Shown: positions 53,751-63,796 of the stretch, one piece after another
Layout of the letters: every line of letters starts with the position of its first letter
Position numbering within the stretch: position 1 is the first letter of the stretch
Assembly (NCBI RefSeq): GCF_004342915.1
Contig: NZ_SLWL01000005.1
Span: 62,001-126,000 of the forward strand
Length of the DNA: 64,000 nt
Direction of reading: 5' to 3'
Source of the DNA: Camelimonas lactis
GTDB taxonomy: Bacteria; Pseudomonadota; Alphaproteobacteria; Rhizobiales; Beijerinckiaceae
Translations under genes and position numbers: made by a program
The notes under the pieces: generated by a model
The model's input: the letters and a program-made list of their open reading frames with translations, nothing else
The model's database searches: none
Told to the model about the DNA's origin: nothing

Positions 53751-54104
53751 CTAGCGGCCCCTGCTGTTCTGGCTGCCTCCGTTCCGTTCCGCCCGTTCAC
53801 GGCGCAGGCGGTCCCGCTCTTCGAGCGCCCGCCGCTCCTCGGCGTTTTTGCCGTAATAGGGCCGGCCCATATATCCGCCAGGGGGCCCCGCGCGTCCGGA
53901 GCCGGTTCCGCAACCGCTTGTGTCGCAAACAAACTGGGCCAGATGCGTGGGTGGGGCGACGCCGGCAGCCCCCATGGCCGCGCTGCCGCTCCATGCTCCC
54001 GCCACGGCGGGCGAAGCCAGAACCGACGCCATCGCAAGGGCGCCAAGACTGATGCGACGCCCCGCCAGACCGCCACCCCAAACCCGGTATGTGGACTTCA
54101 TCAT
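53751..54104 (-). CDS. Small secreted protein, function unknown
   Basis: A 117-residue protein. MMKSTYRVWGGGLAGRRISL then ALAMASVLASPAVAGA form a signal peptide. The mature part has HLAQFVCDTSGCGTGSG (two Cys six apart), a Gly/Pro stretch with YMGRPYYGKNAEE, then a highly charged RRALEERDRLRRERAER helix and an Asn/Ser/Gly end. The start has GGGGAG just upstream. I do not recognise the family. It is divergent from the small membrane protein at 54480. Confidence 0.7.
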   Translation of the reverse strand: MMKSTYRVWGGGLAGRRISLGALAMASVLASPAVAGAWSGSAAMGAAGVAPPTHLAQFVCDTSGCGTGSGRAGPPGGYMGRPYYGKNAEERRALEERDRLRRERAERNGGSQNSRGR

Positions 54105-54479
54105 GCTTCTCCCCGGCGTTGCTGCGGCAAGGCAGCCCGCCCTGGCGGCCCCGCCCTGCATCAGGAACGCTTTATCCTGAATCGATGCGCGCCATCGATG
54201 CGCGCTGCCTCAAGTTTCATATCCGCAGGATACAGTGGCCGCACGAACTTCCGTATGGGCCCCGTCGTCCTTTCGCATCACATCACGCGGAAATACCCCA
54301 GGAGGAAACCTGGCGCTGAAATCGAGCGGGATTGGGGTTGCCGGGCAAAATCCACCAGTGGCCTGCGAAACAGGCGAACCACCTCGCATCCATTGCAGCC
54401 TGGCCCGACAATCACCACTTTGACGATGTAGGTCCAACTGGCGCGCGACAGGCTGTCGCCGGTTGGCAAAGGAAGGAAC
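54105..54479. other. Divergent intergenic region between two small unknown genes
   Basis: No gene. A 13 bp near-perfect tandem repeat, ATCGATGCGCGCC then ATCGATGCGCGCT, lies at 54181-54206. Confidence 0.5.
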
Positions 54480-54812
54480 ATGCGCGATTTCGACAACCAT
54501 GACGGCAATTCCACCGGAAGGGGGTCGCCCTGGCGAAACGATGATTCCGGCGTGATACTGGAAGGCGAGATTGTCGGCGACAATATCCACGTCGCTCCTC
54601 CGGGGGCCGAACCGGTCTGGGGCGTCAATGCGGCCTCCTTTGGCCGGAAGCTGCTGATCGCCATGGCGGTTCTGGCGGCTTTGGTGATTCTGGTTCCGCT
54701 GGTGCTCGCATTTCTGGCCCTGGCGCTCATCATGGCGCTTGTCGGCCGCCTGCTGCTTGGCCGTCACATCACCGTCACCCGCTGGACGCGTCCCTGGGGC
54801 GCGCGCGGCTAG
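54480..54812 (+). CDS. Small membrane protein, function unknown
   Basis: A 110-residue protein with SD AGGAAGGA just upstream. Residues 1-55 are hydrophilic with an acidic stretch (SGVILEGEIVGDNIHVAPPG). Residues 56-93 are strongly hydrophobic (LLIAMAVLAALVILVPLVL then AFLALALIMALVGRLLLG), enough for one long or two short helices. A basic end (RHITVTRWTRPWGARG) follows. I do not recognise the family. The peptidase gene follows 187 bp downstream on the same strand. Confidence 0.7.
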   Translation: MRDFDNHDGNSTGRGSPWRNDDSGVILEGEIVGDNIHVAPPGAEPVWGVNAASFGRKLLIAMAVLAALVILVPLVLAFLALALIMALVGRLLLGRHITVTRWTRPWGARG

Positions 54813-54998
54813 GCGTTCGCCCTGGCAATTCGGCGGCCGGGGCTGAAACGAATATTTGCGCCCGGCCCGTTGCCGGGCCTTTCCGTGCGCGCGGCGCTGG
54901 GTGATGCGTGAACTGGCGCAACCTCCCATGTTTCCCGTACCCTGCCTTCGCCCCGCCAACTCCGGCCCCACCTGCCAGGCCCGTTTCAGGAAACCGTG

Positions 54999-57104
54999 AT
55001 GAACAGACCCCATTCCGCCGTCCGCGACGCCAGCGGTCATGCAGCGGGCCATGCGGCCGCGTCGCCGTCCAGCAGCGCCAACCCGCTGCTGCGCCCCTGG
55101 ACAACGCCTCATGGGGTCCCGCCGTTCGGCGCCTTCACGCCCGCGGATTTTCGCGAGGCATTCGACGTGGCGCTGGCGGAGCATGACGCCGAAATTGCCG
55201 CCATCGCCAACAATCCGGGGCCGGCGACCTTCGATAACGTCATCGCCGCCATGGAGCGGGCCGGCGCGACGCTGACCCGCGTGTCAGGCCTGTTCTTCAA
55301 CCTGTCCAGCGCCGATACGTCGCCAGAGCTTCAAGCGATCGAGCGCGACATGGCCCCGGTGCTGGCGCGCCATTACAACGCCATTGCCCTTGACCCGGCG
55401 CTGTTCGCCCGCATCCAGGCCGTGCCGGAAACCGGCCTGACGCCGGAACAGGCGCGCCTGCTGGAGCGCGAGAAGACCGCCTTCCGCCGCGCCGGCGCTG
55501 GCCTGCCGCCAGAAACCATGGCCCGCCTGTCGGATATCGCCGCCCGCCTCGCCACCCTCGGCGCCAGTTTCGCCCAAAATGTGCTGGCCGACGAAAGCGC
55601 CTGGGAGATGGCGCTGGATGAAGGCGATCTCGACGGGCTGCCTGAGGATCTGCGCAACGCCGCCGCCCAGGCCGCCAACGAACGGGGCCAGCCGGGCCGT
55701 TACGTCATCACCCTGTCGCGGTCGCTGCTGGAGCCGTTTTTGCAGTTCTCCACCCGGCGCGACCTGCGCGCGCGCGCTTTTCGCGCCTTCGCCGCGCGCG
55801 GCGCCAATGGCGACGCCCACGACAATCGGGCCATTATCGCCGAAACCATGGCGTTGCGGGCGGAGAAAGCCCGGCTGCTCGGCTATGACAGTTTCGCCGC
55901 CTTCCGCCTGGATGACGCGATGGCCAAAACCCCGGAGGCGGTGGCCGGGCTGCTGCACGCCGTGTGGGAGCCGGCGCGCGCCCGCGCCCTCGCCGATCAG
56001 CAGGCGTTGCAGGACCTGTTTATCGCCGATGGCCACAATGGCGAGCTGGAGCCGTGGGACTGGCGCCATTATGCCGCCCGCCGTCGCCGCAACGAAGCGG
56101 ATTTCGACGAAACCGGGCTCAAGCCCTATCTCCAGCTTGAGCGGATGATCGCGGCGGCGTTCGATGTGGCGCGCCGCCTGTTCGGCCTGACTTTCCGCGA
56201 GCGCAGCGACCTGCCGCGCTGGCGCGACGACGTGCGAGCCTTCGAGGTCACGGATGGCAACGGCAAACACGTCGCCATTTTCTATGGCGACTATTTTAAC
56301 CGCCCTTCCAAACGCAGCGGCGCCTGGATGAGCTCGTTCCGCAGCCAGCAAAACCTCGACGGCGAGGTGCGGCCGGTTGTGGTCAATGTCATGAATTTCG
56401 CCCGGCCAGCGGATGGGCAACCCGCCCTGTTGTCCTTCGACGACGCCCGCACCCTGTTCCACGAGTTCGGCCACGCCCTGCACGGCATGCTATCCAACGT
56501 CACGTATCCGTCGCTCGCCGGAACCAGCGTGGCGCGTGACTTCGTCGAGTTTCCCTCACAGCTTTACGAGCACTGGCTGGAGCAGCCCCAGGTGCTGCAA
56601 ACCTTCGCCACCCACTGGCGCACGGGCGAGCCGATGCCGGAGCCAATGCTGCGCCGCCTGCTCGATAGCCGCAACGAGGGCCAGGGGTTCGCCACCGTGG
56701 AATACGCCGCCTCGGCCCTGGTCGACCTGCGCCTGCACCAGCGGACGGACTTCGAAGGTTTTGACATTGACGCCTTCGAGCGCCAGACGCTGGACGACAT
56801 TGGCATGCCCCGCGCCATTATCATGCGCCACCGGCCCGGGCACTTCCTGCACGTGTTCGCCGGCGACGGCTATTCCTCCGCCTATTACAGCTATCTGTGG
56901 TCGGAGGTGCTGGACGCCGACGGCTTCGCCGCCTTCCGCGACAGCGGCGACATCTTCGATCCGGCGCTGGCGCGGCGCCTGCACGATTTCGTCTACGCCG
57001 CCGGAAACTTGCGCGACCCGCGCGAGGCCTGGCTGGGTTTCAGGGAGCGTGAGGCCGACCCGCAGGCCCTGCTGGCCAAGCGCGGGCTGGATCAGGCGGC
57101 GTGA
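54999..57104 (+). CDS. M3 family metallopeptidase, oligopeptidase A / peptidyl-dipeptidase Dcp type
   Basis: A zinc peptidase of 701 residues that trims short peptides in the cytoplasm or periplasm. The zinc motif is HEFGHALH (from about residue 488), with the third ligand Glu about 27 residues on (DFVEFPSQ). The helical N-terminal lobe is typical of M3A enzymes, and [15 protein letters not shown] is the conserved C-terminal region. No signal peptide is evident; the first 30 residues are polar and Ala-rich. The ATG at 54999 has AGGA 7 nt upstream, and a GTG lies directly before it. OpdA and Dcp activity cannot be separated by eye. Confidence 0.93.
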   Translation: MNRPHSAVRDASGHAAGHAAASPSSSANPLLRPWTTPHGVPPFGAFTPADFREAFDVALAEHDAEIAAIANNPGPATFDNVIAAMERAGATLTRVSGLFFNLSSADTSPELQAIERDMAPVLARHYNAIALDPALFARIQAVPETGLTPEQARLLEREKTAFRRAGAGLPPETMARLSDIAARLATLGASFAQNVLADESAWEMALDEGDLDGLPEDLRNAAAQAANERGQPGRYVITLSRSLLEPFLQFSTRRDLRARAFRAFAARGANGDAHDNRAIIAETMALRAEKARLLGYDSFAAFRLDDAMAKTPEAVAGLLHAVWEPARARALADQQALQDLFIADGHNGELEPWDWRHYAARRRRNEADFDETGLKPYLQLERMIAAAFDVARRLFGLTFRERSDLPRWRDDVRAFEVTDGNGKHVAIFYGDYFNRPSKRSGAWMSSFRSQQNLDGEVRPVVVNVMNFARPADGQPALLSFDDARTLFHEFGHALHGMLSNVTYPSLAGTSVARDFVEFPSQLYEHWLEQPQVLQTFATHWRTGEPMPEPMLRRLLDSRNEGQGFATVEYAASALVDLRLHQRTDFEGFDIDAFERQTLDDIGMPRAIIMRHRPGHFLHVFAGDGYSSAYYSYLWSEVLDADGFAAFRDSGDIFDPALARRLHDFVYAAGNLRDPREAWLGFREREADPQALLAKRGLDQAA

Positions 57105-57127
57105 ACGCCCGGCAGGCAAGCCGGTAA

Positions 57128-57162
57128 AGAAAACGCGGCGCTTCAACAGCGCCGCGTTTTTC
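57128..57162 (+). terminator. Bidirectional rho-independent terminator
   Basis: AAACGCGGCGC (57131-57141) and GCGCCGCGTTT (57149-57159) form an 11 bp stem followed by TTC. On the minus strand TTTTCTTT follows. It serves both the peptidase and hflX. Confidence 0.92.
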
Positions 57163-57213
57163 AATATCAAACCGCCGCGCCAGGGGCATCGCCAACGGCT
57201 GCGCGATAGCGCC

Positions 57214-58653
57214 TCAGGCGGACTGCCCGCCGCGCCAGGGTTTAAGGTCGCCCTTGCGCCGGACCTCCTCCTCGCTGGCGCTGGCCTCACCCTCATGGCG
57301 CGGCGCAGGGGCAGCCGCACCGCGAATGAGGCGGGCATTATTGATGCGGCGCAGCAGGCGCGGCTCTTTCTCGGCGGCGATGCGCACCGCCATCACCATC
57401 TGGCCGTCCTCGTCCATCCGCCGGTCCAACACCTCCGCTTCCTCATGCAGCCAGCTGATGTCGGCCCCGCGGGACGGGTCGAGGGTGATGCGGTAGACCG
57501 CCCGGCGGCCGGCCATGCGGTCTTCGATCGCCGCCAGCAGACGGTCCACGCCCTCGCCGGTTTCGCCAGAGACCAGCACGGGGCGCTCGGCCTCCGGCTG
57601 GTTCGCCGCCAGGGTTTCGAGACGCTGGCGCTCGTCCGGCGACAGCAGATCGGCCTTGTTCCACACCTCGATGATACGGGCGGTTTCCTGCGCCCCAACG
57701 CCGAGTTCGGCCATGATGGCGGTCACATCGGCGGCCTGCGCGGCGCTGTCCTCGTGGGAAATGTCGCGCACGTGCAGGATGATGTCGGCCTCGATCACAT
57801 CCTCCAGCGTGGCGCGGAACGCCGCCACCAGCATGGTTGGCAGTTCGGAAATGAAGCCGACCGTGTCGGAGAGAATCGCCCGGGCGCCGCGCGGCAGTTC
57901 AACCAGGCGCGCCGTTGGGTCCAGCGTGGCGAACAACATGTCCTCGGCCATCACCTGGGCCCGGGTCAGCCGGTTGAACAGGGTCGACTTGCCGGCGTTG
58001 GTGTAGCCAACGAGGGCGACGGTTGGCCACGGCGCCCGCTTGCGATTCTGACGGTGCAAGCTGCGGGTGCGGCGCACCTGGTCAAGATCGCGCTGGATGC
58101 GCGCCATGCGGTCGCGAATCTGCCGGCGGTCCGCCTCGATCTGGGTTTCGCCCGGACCTCCGAGGAAGCCGAAGCCGCCGCGCTGCCGCTCAAGGTGGGT
58201 CCATGACCGCACCAGACGGCTGCGCTGGTATTCCAGATGCGCCAGCTCAACCTGCAGCGCGCCCTCACGCGTGTGGGCGCGGCGACCAAAAATTTCCAGA
58301 ATCAACCCGGTGCGGTCGATGACCTTGCAGCGCAACTCCCGCTCCAGATTGCGCTGCTGCACCGGCGACAGGGCGCAGTCCATCACCACAAGGCTGATGT
58401 GCTCATCGGCGATAATCTGCGCCAGTTCGGCAATTTTGCCCTTGCCAAACCAGGTGGCGGGCCGCACCTCGGACACGGTGGCGATCATCGACGCCACGAT
58501 CGTCAGGTCGATCGCCGCCGCAAGGCCCACAGCCTCCTCCAGACGGGCGGCGTTTTCGCGCAACACCACGCCGATGGATGAGGCCCCTGGCTGCCCCTGG
58601 GCGGCGGCGGCCCGCGCCAGCCGCGCCCGGTCGCTCTGATAGGGGCCGATCAC
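57214..58653 (-). CDS. hflX: GTPase HflX
   Basis: Ribosome-associated GTPase that splits stalled or heat-damaged ribosomes. The N-terminal domain has [18 protein letters not shown] and [15 protein letters not shown], then a glycine-rich switch [19 protein letters not shown]. The GTPase domain has G1 [26 protein letters not shown] (G3) and VWNKADLL (G4). The frame stays open above the GTG at 58653 with family-like residues (EAEKIIAAQARTL), so the true start is probably upstream. A GGGAG 7 nt before an ACG at 58731 is a candidate. It lies downstream of hfq, as in many proteobacteria. Confidence 0.95.
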   Translation of the reverse strand: MIGPYQSDRARLARAAAAQGQPGASSIGVVLRENAARLEEAVGLAAAIDLTIVASMIATVSEVRPATWFGKGKIAELAQIIADEHISLVVMDCALSPVQQRNLERELRCKVIDRTGLILEIFGRRAHTREGALQVELAHLEYQRSRLVRSWTHLERQRGGFGFLGGPGETQIEADRRQIRDRMARIQRDLDQVRRTRSLHRQNRKRAPWPTVALVGYTNAGKSTLFNRLTRAQVMAEDMLFATLDPTARLVELPRGARAILSDTVGFISELPTMLVAAFRATLEDVIEADIILHVRDISHEDSAAQAADVTAIMAELGVGAQETARIIEVWNKADLLSPDERQRLETLAANQPEAERPVLVSGETGEGVDRLLAAIEDRMAGRRAVYRITLDPSRGADISWLHEEAEVLDRRMDEDGQMVMAVRIAAEKEPRLLRRINNARLIRGAAAPAPRHEGEASASEEEVRRKGDLKPWRGGQSA

Positions 58654-58731
58654 GAGGGTCCGCGCCTGGGCGGCGATGATTTTTTCTGCCTCGAACGCCC
58701 TGGCGTCCGGGTCTTTCGTCAGCTCGGTCGT

Positions 58732-59392
58732 GGCTGAACTCCCTGGTTTGTGCGGTTCCGGTTTAACAACGCCGGCGTCTGCGGCGCAGACGCGAACAGT
58801 AACGCCGCCGATGAACGATCCCCGGCAATCCCGGGCGCTTCCGCTGTCAGATGGGGGTTATGGAGGGGAATGTAAACGCCCGCGCATCACCCCAAAATGA
58901 CAATGCGACGGCAGATATGACGCCTGAAGCAACATCGGCGCCGCTCGCTGGAGCAGGGCGCGTCCACAAGGCTGGCGGATTTGGCAGGCGGATTTGACCG
59001 CCCCGTTGATGCCCGGATCGTGATCGCATCCATATTTGACCGAAGCCTGGGCGAACGGCCGCCGCCGCGCACCGATTGTCGAAGCAAATGTCCGCCCGTC
59101 ACGCCGCCTCCGACCCGGCAGCGCGCGATGTTGCGCGCGGCACGGACAAAGTCCGCGTGCAATCCGGCGCGCGCACCGGATTGCGCCACACGGCGGCGGA
59201 TGCTTTTCCAGTCAGATCAGCAGCGGCTGGGGACATCCGGCAGCGATCTGCGGGCCCAAGCGACGCACAGACCCGCACCTCGCCCATCATGTCGCCATGA
59301 CGAAGCCAGCCGTCCCTCCGCAAGCCCCCGGAGACAGGCCAGACGGCGCCCAAGTCCGCCAGACGATGCCCCCCTCATCGCCTGGAAAGGCC
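58732..59392. other. Intergenic region between hfq and hflX
   Basis: 661 bp without a supportable gene. GCAATCCGG (59159-59167) and CCGGATTGC (59176-59184) form a 9 bp inverted repeat. The stretch is long for an hfq-hflX gap and may carry an hflX promoter. Confidence 0.5.
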
Positions 59393-59644
59393 TCAGCCCT
59401 TGTCGGCCTCGTCCGCCGGCTCAAACAGCTGGACGGGATGGCCGGGCATGATCGTTGAAATGGCGTGCTTGTAGACAAGCTGGGAATGCCCGTCCCTGCG
59501 CAGCAGGACGCAGAAATTGTCGAACCACGTCACGACGCCCTGCAATTTCACGCCATTGACCAGAAAAATGGTCAGCGGAATTTTGCTCTTGCGAACGTGG
59601 TTAAGAAAAGTGTCCTGGAGGTTTTGCGCGCGATCGCCCGCCAT
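59393..59644 (-). CDS. hfq: RNA chaperone Hfq
   Basis: Hexameric Sm-like protein that anneals small RNAs to mRNAs. It has 83 residues, the usual alphaproteobacterial length. The Sm1 motif is [20 protein letters not shown], and Sm2 is [10 protein letters not shown] with the YKHA RNA-binding core. A short acidic tail (EPADEADKG) follows. The start has GAGG about 8 nt upstream. It sits between hflX and the dat remnant. Confidence 0.98.
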   Translation of the reverse strand: MAGDRAQNLQDTFLNHVRKSKIPLTIFLVNGVKLQGVVTWFDNFCVLLRRDGHSQLVYKHAISTIMPGHPVQLFEPADEADKG

Positions 59645-59711
59645 TGTTTTACCTCGTGAGTGCGTCGCAACCGGCCATGCAACGGACTACAGCTTATTGT
59701 TGCCCCGCAGA

Positions 59712-60173
59712 TCAGCTTGCGGAGAAGGCTCGACCGGTGCGGTGATTACACAGGGGAACATATTGAATTGCAAGGGTTATGCAAGAATTATGCGGGGGAA
59801 ACGCCTCCCGTCCAATGCCATTTGGGGATCGTGGCGTCATCTCCGCCACGCGGTGCAGCCGCCGGCGCAGCTCCAGCGTTAACTGGCCGGGCGCGCCGTC
59901 GCCAACCGGCGCGCCGTCGATGCGGACCACCGGGGCCACCAGGGTCGTCGCGGCGTTAACAAAAGCCTCGCGCCGCCAGCGCTTCAGCGCGGCTGAACGG
60001 CCGCTCCTCCACCGCCAGCCCCAGGTCCTGCGCCAGGCGCAGCAGCGTCCTGCGCGAGGCGCAGCAGCGTCCCCCGGGTAACCCCGCGCAAGGCGCCGCC
60101 GTCCGGCGGGCGGATCACCAGCACGCCAGCCTGCGTGATGATCCAGGCGTTGCTGGCGCCCACGCGACCCGGC
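59712..60173 (-). pseudogene. dat: Remnant of D-amino-acid transaminase
   Basis: Three reading-frame pieces on the minus strand match the C-terminal third of D-amino-acid transaminase. They are ASNAWIITQAG...GVTRGTLLRLAQ (60173-60049 region), then DLGLAVEERPF, and then EAFVNAATTLVAPVVRIDGA...LELRRRLHRVAE (to about 59838). The frame is broken first by a 22 bp tandem duplication (60027-60070) and again by an apparent 2 bp loss before EAF. The N-terminal part with the PLP lysine is absent; the remnant abuts the ntrX stop. In related genomes an intact dat gene lies between ntrX and hfq. The last frame stays open to 59712 without similarity. Confidence 0.85.
60027..60070. repeat. 22 bp tandem duplication inside the dat remnant
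   Basis: CCTGCGCCAGGCGCAGCAGC and the following GT are repeated directly with one mismatch (60027-60048 and 60049-60070). The extra copy shifts the dat frame. Confidence 0.9.
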
Positions 60174-61544
60174 TCACGATCCGATGCCCAGCGACTTGAG
60201 CTTGCGGTGAAGGGCCGAACGCTCCATGCCAATGAACTCGGCGGTGCGCGAGATATTGCCCGAGAAGCGGTTGATCTGGGCGGTAAGATACTCTCGCTCG
60301 AAGATCTCGCGCGCTTCGCGCAGCGCCAGACCCATCAGTTTTTCGCCGCCAGCGCCATTGGGCGTGCTCGGCACCAGCGAGCCGATTTCCGCCGGCAGCA
60401 TCGAGGCGTCCACCTCCGTTCCGGCGTCGCCGCCGGCCAGGATCATCAGGCGCTCCACATTGTTGCGCAGCTGGCGCACGTTGCCTGGCCAGTCATGCGA
60501 CTGCAACACCGCCATGGCGTCTTCGGCGATCACCCGCTTCGGCAGACCCGTCGTGGCGGAAATCTGCTCCATGAAGAAGCCGATCAGCTCCGGCACGTCT
60601 TCCCGCCGTTCGGCCAGTGAGGGCACGCGAATCGGCACCACGCCCAGCCGGTGATAAAGGTCCTCCCGCAGGCGGCCGGCGGCGATCTCCGCGTTGAGAT
60701 CGCGACTGGACGAGGAGATGATCCGCACGTCGACATTGACCCGGGTCGCGCCGCCGACGCGCTGGAAGTTCTGGTCCACCAGAACCCGCAGGATGCGCCC
60801 CTGCGTCTCCATCGGCATGTCGGCGATCTCGTCGAAATACAGCGTGCCGCCGTGCGCCTCTTCCAGGGCGCCGACGCGGCGGCCGCGTCCTTCCTGCCCC
60901 TCGACGCCGAACAGTTCGCTCTCCATGTTCTCGGGCGTGATGGTGGCGGAGTTCACCACCACGAACGGCCCCGAGGCGCGGCCGGAAAGCTGGTGCAGCG
61001 TCCGGGCCGCCAGCTCCTTGCCGACGCCGGGCGCGCCCAGAATCATGACGCGGGCGTTGGTGGGCGCAACCCGCTCAACCACCTGTCGCAGATGGTTGAC
61101 CGGCGCCGACTTGCCGACAATCCGGCTGGCCTGCACCGAATGGGAGCGCAATTCCTTCACCTCGCGCTTCAGCCGCGAGGCTTCCAGCGCCCGGTCGGCG
61201 ACGAGGATCAGGCGGTCCGCCTTGAAGGGCTTCTCGATGAAGTCATAGGCGCCGCGCTTGATGGCGGTGACGGCGGTTTCGATATTGCCATGGCCCGAGA
61301 TCATCACCACCGGCAATTCGGGGTGTTGTTCCTTGATGATGTCGAGCAGTTGCAGGCCATCGAGGCGGCTGCCCTGAATCCAGATATCCAGAAACACCAG
61401 CGAGGGGCGCCGCGCTTCGAGCAGCGCCAGCGCCTCATCGGAATTCGCCGCCGTGCGGCAACGATAGCCTTCGTCCTCCAGAAGGCCCGCCACCAGATCG
61501 CGGATATCGCCTTCATCGTCTACGACGAGAATGTCGGCGCTCAT
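60174..61544 (-). CDS. ntrX: Response regulator NtrX
   Basis: Partner of NtrY in a two-component system linked to nitrogen and redox control in alphaproteobacteria. It has 456 residues. The receiver domain has acidic D9 and D10 and phospho-acceptor D53 (VFLDIW). The AAA+ domain has Walker A ILGAPGVGKELAA. The helix-turn-helix end is ISRTAEFIGMERSALHRKLK. In the L1 loop the usual GAFTGA is absent: ELFGVEGQEGRGRRVGALEE. It therefore probably does not activate sigma-54 in the classical way. Its start overlaps the ntrY stop by 4 bp (ATGA). Confidence 0.97.
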   Translation of the reverse strand: MSADILVVDDEGDIRDLVAGLLEDEGYRCRTAANSDEALALLEARRPSLVFLDIWIQGSRLDGLQLLDIIKEQHPELPVVMISGHGNIETAVTAIKRGAYDFIEKPFKADRLILVADRALEASRLKREVKELRSHSVQASRIVGKSAPVNHLRQVVERVAPTNARVMILGAPGVGKELAARTLHQLSGRASGPFVVVNSATITPENMESELFGVEGQEGRGRRVGALEEAHGGTLYFDEIADMPMETQGRILRVLVDQNFQRVGGATRVNVDVRIISSSSRDLNAEIAAGRLREDLYHRLGVVPIRVPSLAERREDVPELIGFFMEQISATTGLPKRVIAEDAMAVLQSHDWPGNVRQLRNNVERLMILAGGDAGTEVDASMLPAEIGSLVPSTPNGAGGEKLMGLALREAREIFEREYLTAQINRFSGNISRTAEFIGMERSALHRKLKSLGIGS

Positions 61545-63796
61545 ATTGTCCGGCTCCCTGTTTGTGCTGTCTCACTGGCGCGGGCGCCGGCTCCCGGAAA
61601 AGGGAACCACAACCGCACGCGGGCGCCGTGGCCGCCTTCGGCGACCGCGGGAGCGTCGAGCAATTCGAGCCCGCCGCCATGCTCCTCAAAAATCTTCAGG
61701 ACGATCGGCAGGCCAAGGCCGGTGCCGCCCTCGCGCGACGTCTGGTATGGCTCAAGCAGCCGGTTGCGGTGCTCCCGGGGGAAGCCCACGCCATTGTCCG
61801 TGACATCGATCACGATCTTTCCGCCCTCCTCGCGCAGCGAAATTTCAACCTTGCCAGCCGCGCGATCTTCGGGGTCAGCCATCCCCTTGATGCCTTCCGT
61901 AGCGTTCTTGACAATATTCTGCACCGCCTGCGAGACCAGCCGCCGATCATAGCGCACGCGCAGCGGCCCCGCCGGCATGTCCTCGACAAATGTGATGTCC
62001 GGATTGCCGACCCGCATGAGGAACACGACCTCGCGGATGGTGGAAGCGATATCATCCTCATCAATCGTTGGGGCCGGCATGCGGGCGAACGACGAAAATT
62101 CATCGACCATCTGCTTCAGATCATCGACCTGGCGAATGATCGTCGCCGTGCATTGGTCAAAGACTTCGCGATCGCTCACGATCACCTTGCCATATTTCCG
62201 GCGGATGCGCTCGGCTGAAAGCTGGATCGGCGTCAGCGGGTTCTTGATTTCGTGAGCGATGCGCCGCGCCACATCCGCCCAGGCTGAGGTGCGCTGGGCG
62301 TTGACCAGATCGGTGATGTCATCCAGCGTCACCACCACGCCGCCGCTGCTGACATCGCCCTGCTCTGACGTCACGCGCACGTTCAGCATGCGTTCGTGCT
62401 GGTCACGGTCGATGGCGATCTGGCGCTGGACCAGCCGGCGCCCCTCGCCCACCTCCTGCAACAGCCCGCTCACCTCGGGCAGCGCCTCGCGGATCGGCCG
62501 GCCAACCAGTTCGTCCGCGCCGGCGCGCAGCAGCGTCTCGGCTGACGGGTTGACGATGGTGATGACGCCGGCGGCGTCAACGCCGACCACGCCCGGCGAC
62601 ACGCCCGCCAGCACCGCCTCCATGAAGCGGCGGCGGCGGTCCATCACCTCGGTGGCGGAAACCAGCCCGTCATGCTGGCGACGCAGCTGCCCGGTCATCT
62701 TGTTGAAGGTTTCGCCAAGGTGGCCGAGATCGTCGCCGGACTTCTGGGCCGGCACCTGAACGTAATAGTTGCCGCTGGCCACCTGGTCCGCGGCGTGAAT
62801 CAGCCGGCGCACCGGCGTCACCAGCCGGTTGGCGAAGCTCATGCCGAACCACAGCGCCGACAGCAGCACGATCAGCGCCACCAGCGCGAACATCGAGGCG
62901 AAAGCGATCTGGATGCCGAGCTTCTTTTCCTCCAGCACCTGATAATAGGCCACGCCCGCCTCGGCCATGGGCAGGAAGGCGACGGCCTTGGGGTCGACGG
63001 TGCGGGCGACGAACAGCACCATGCCGTTCAGCTCCGGCACTTTCTGCACCGCGCCAAAGACATTGCGGTTGCCGGGAATGAGGCAGGTCGCGTCGCTGTC
63101 ACTGGCGTTCTGCAGGTCCTCGCGCGTCGGCAGCGGCACATTGAGAATCTGGCCGCTGTCGAAACGCTCCACCACCGAGCCGTCCACCGTCATCAGAATG
63201 GTGATCGGAAAGCCGAGAAACGCCGAGCGTGATTGCAGGAAATCGTGAAACAGCTTCCGGTCGGCGTCGTAAAGCACCCTTGCGCGGTTCAGGTCGCCGG
63301 CCATCAGATTGGCCTCACGCACCACGGTGCGGCACTGGGCGTCGCGATATTCCTTGGCGATCTCCACCGTGTTGGACATCAGCGCCTTGATCGAGCTGAT
63401 GAACCAGGGATCCAGCCCGCGCTCCAGGGTGATCGAGGCCACCACCGCGACGAGGATCACCGGCACGGCGGCGACGAAACAGAACAGGCTGACGATGTGC
63501 ACATGCAGGCCGGCGCCCGCCGCGCCGCGCCGCCGCGCCCGCCACAGGCTGACAGTCTGCGCCAGCACGACCACCAGCAGCGCCACCACCAGCAGCGCGT
63601 TGACGCCGAGCATCCACGCCACCACCACATGGGTGGGCAGGATGGGCGTCATGCCGGCGAGCACAAGGAAGGTGGAGAAAGCGCAGGTCAGCGCGCAGAC
63701 GACCAGGATGACGCCGAGCACGCCGGATACGCGCTGTCCCGGATCTGATCCACGCGCGGCGGCAATGTCATTGTGCGCCGTATTGTCGATGCTCAA
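61541..63796 (-). CDS. ntrY: Sensor histidine kinase NtrY
   Basis: Membrane sensor kinase that phosphorylates NtrX, 751 residues from a TTG with AAGGGG five bases upstream. Three or four N-terminal helices are followed by a large extracytoplasmic domain (about 110-290) and a further helix. Then come HAMP (RLIHAADQVASGNYYVQVPA), PAS, and the kinase core. The H-box is ARRIAHEIKNPLTPIQLSAE; the N- and G-boxes are VQNIVKNATEGIKG, VTDNGVGFP and GGTGLGLPIV. ntrC and ntrB usually lie further upstream but are outside the window. Confidence 0.97.
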   Translation of the reverse strand: MSIDNTAHNDIAAARGSDPGQRVSGVLGVILVVCALTCAFSTFLVLAGMTPILPTHVVVAWMLGVNALLVVALLVVVLAQTVSLWRARRRGAAGAGLHVHIVSLFCFVAAVPVILVAVVASITLERGLDPWFISSIKALMSNTVEIAKEYRDAQCRTVVREANLMAGDLNRARVLYDADRKLFHDFLQSRSAFLGFPITILMTVDGSVVERFDSGQILNVPLPTREDLQNASDSDATCLIPGNRNVFGAVQKVPELNGMVLFVARTVDPKAVAFLPMAEAGVAYYQVLEEKKLGIQIAFASMFALVALIVLLSALWFGMSFANRLVTPVRRLIHAADQVASGNYYVQVPAQKSGDDLGHLGETFNKMTGQLRRQHDGLVSATEVMDRRRRFMEAVLAGVSPGVVGVDAAGVITIVNPSAETLLRAGADELVGRPIREALPEVSGLLQEVGEGRRLVQRQIAIDRDQHERMLNVRVTSEQGDVSSGGVVVTLDDITDLVNAQRTSAWADVARRIAHEIKNPLTPIQLSAERIRRKYGKVIVSDREVFDQCTATIIRQVDDLKQMVDEFSSFARMPAPTIDEDDIASTIREVVFLMRVGNPDITFVEDMPAGPLRVRYDRRLVSQAVQNIVKNATEGIKGMADPEDRAAGKVEISLREEGGKIVIDVTDNGVGFPREHRNRLLEPYQTSREGGTGLGLPIVLKIFEEHGGGLELLDAPAVAEGGHGARVRLWFPFPGAGARASETAQTGSRTI

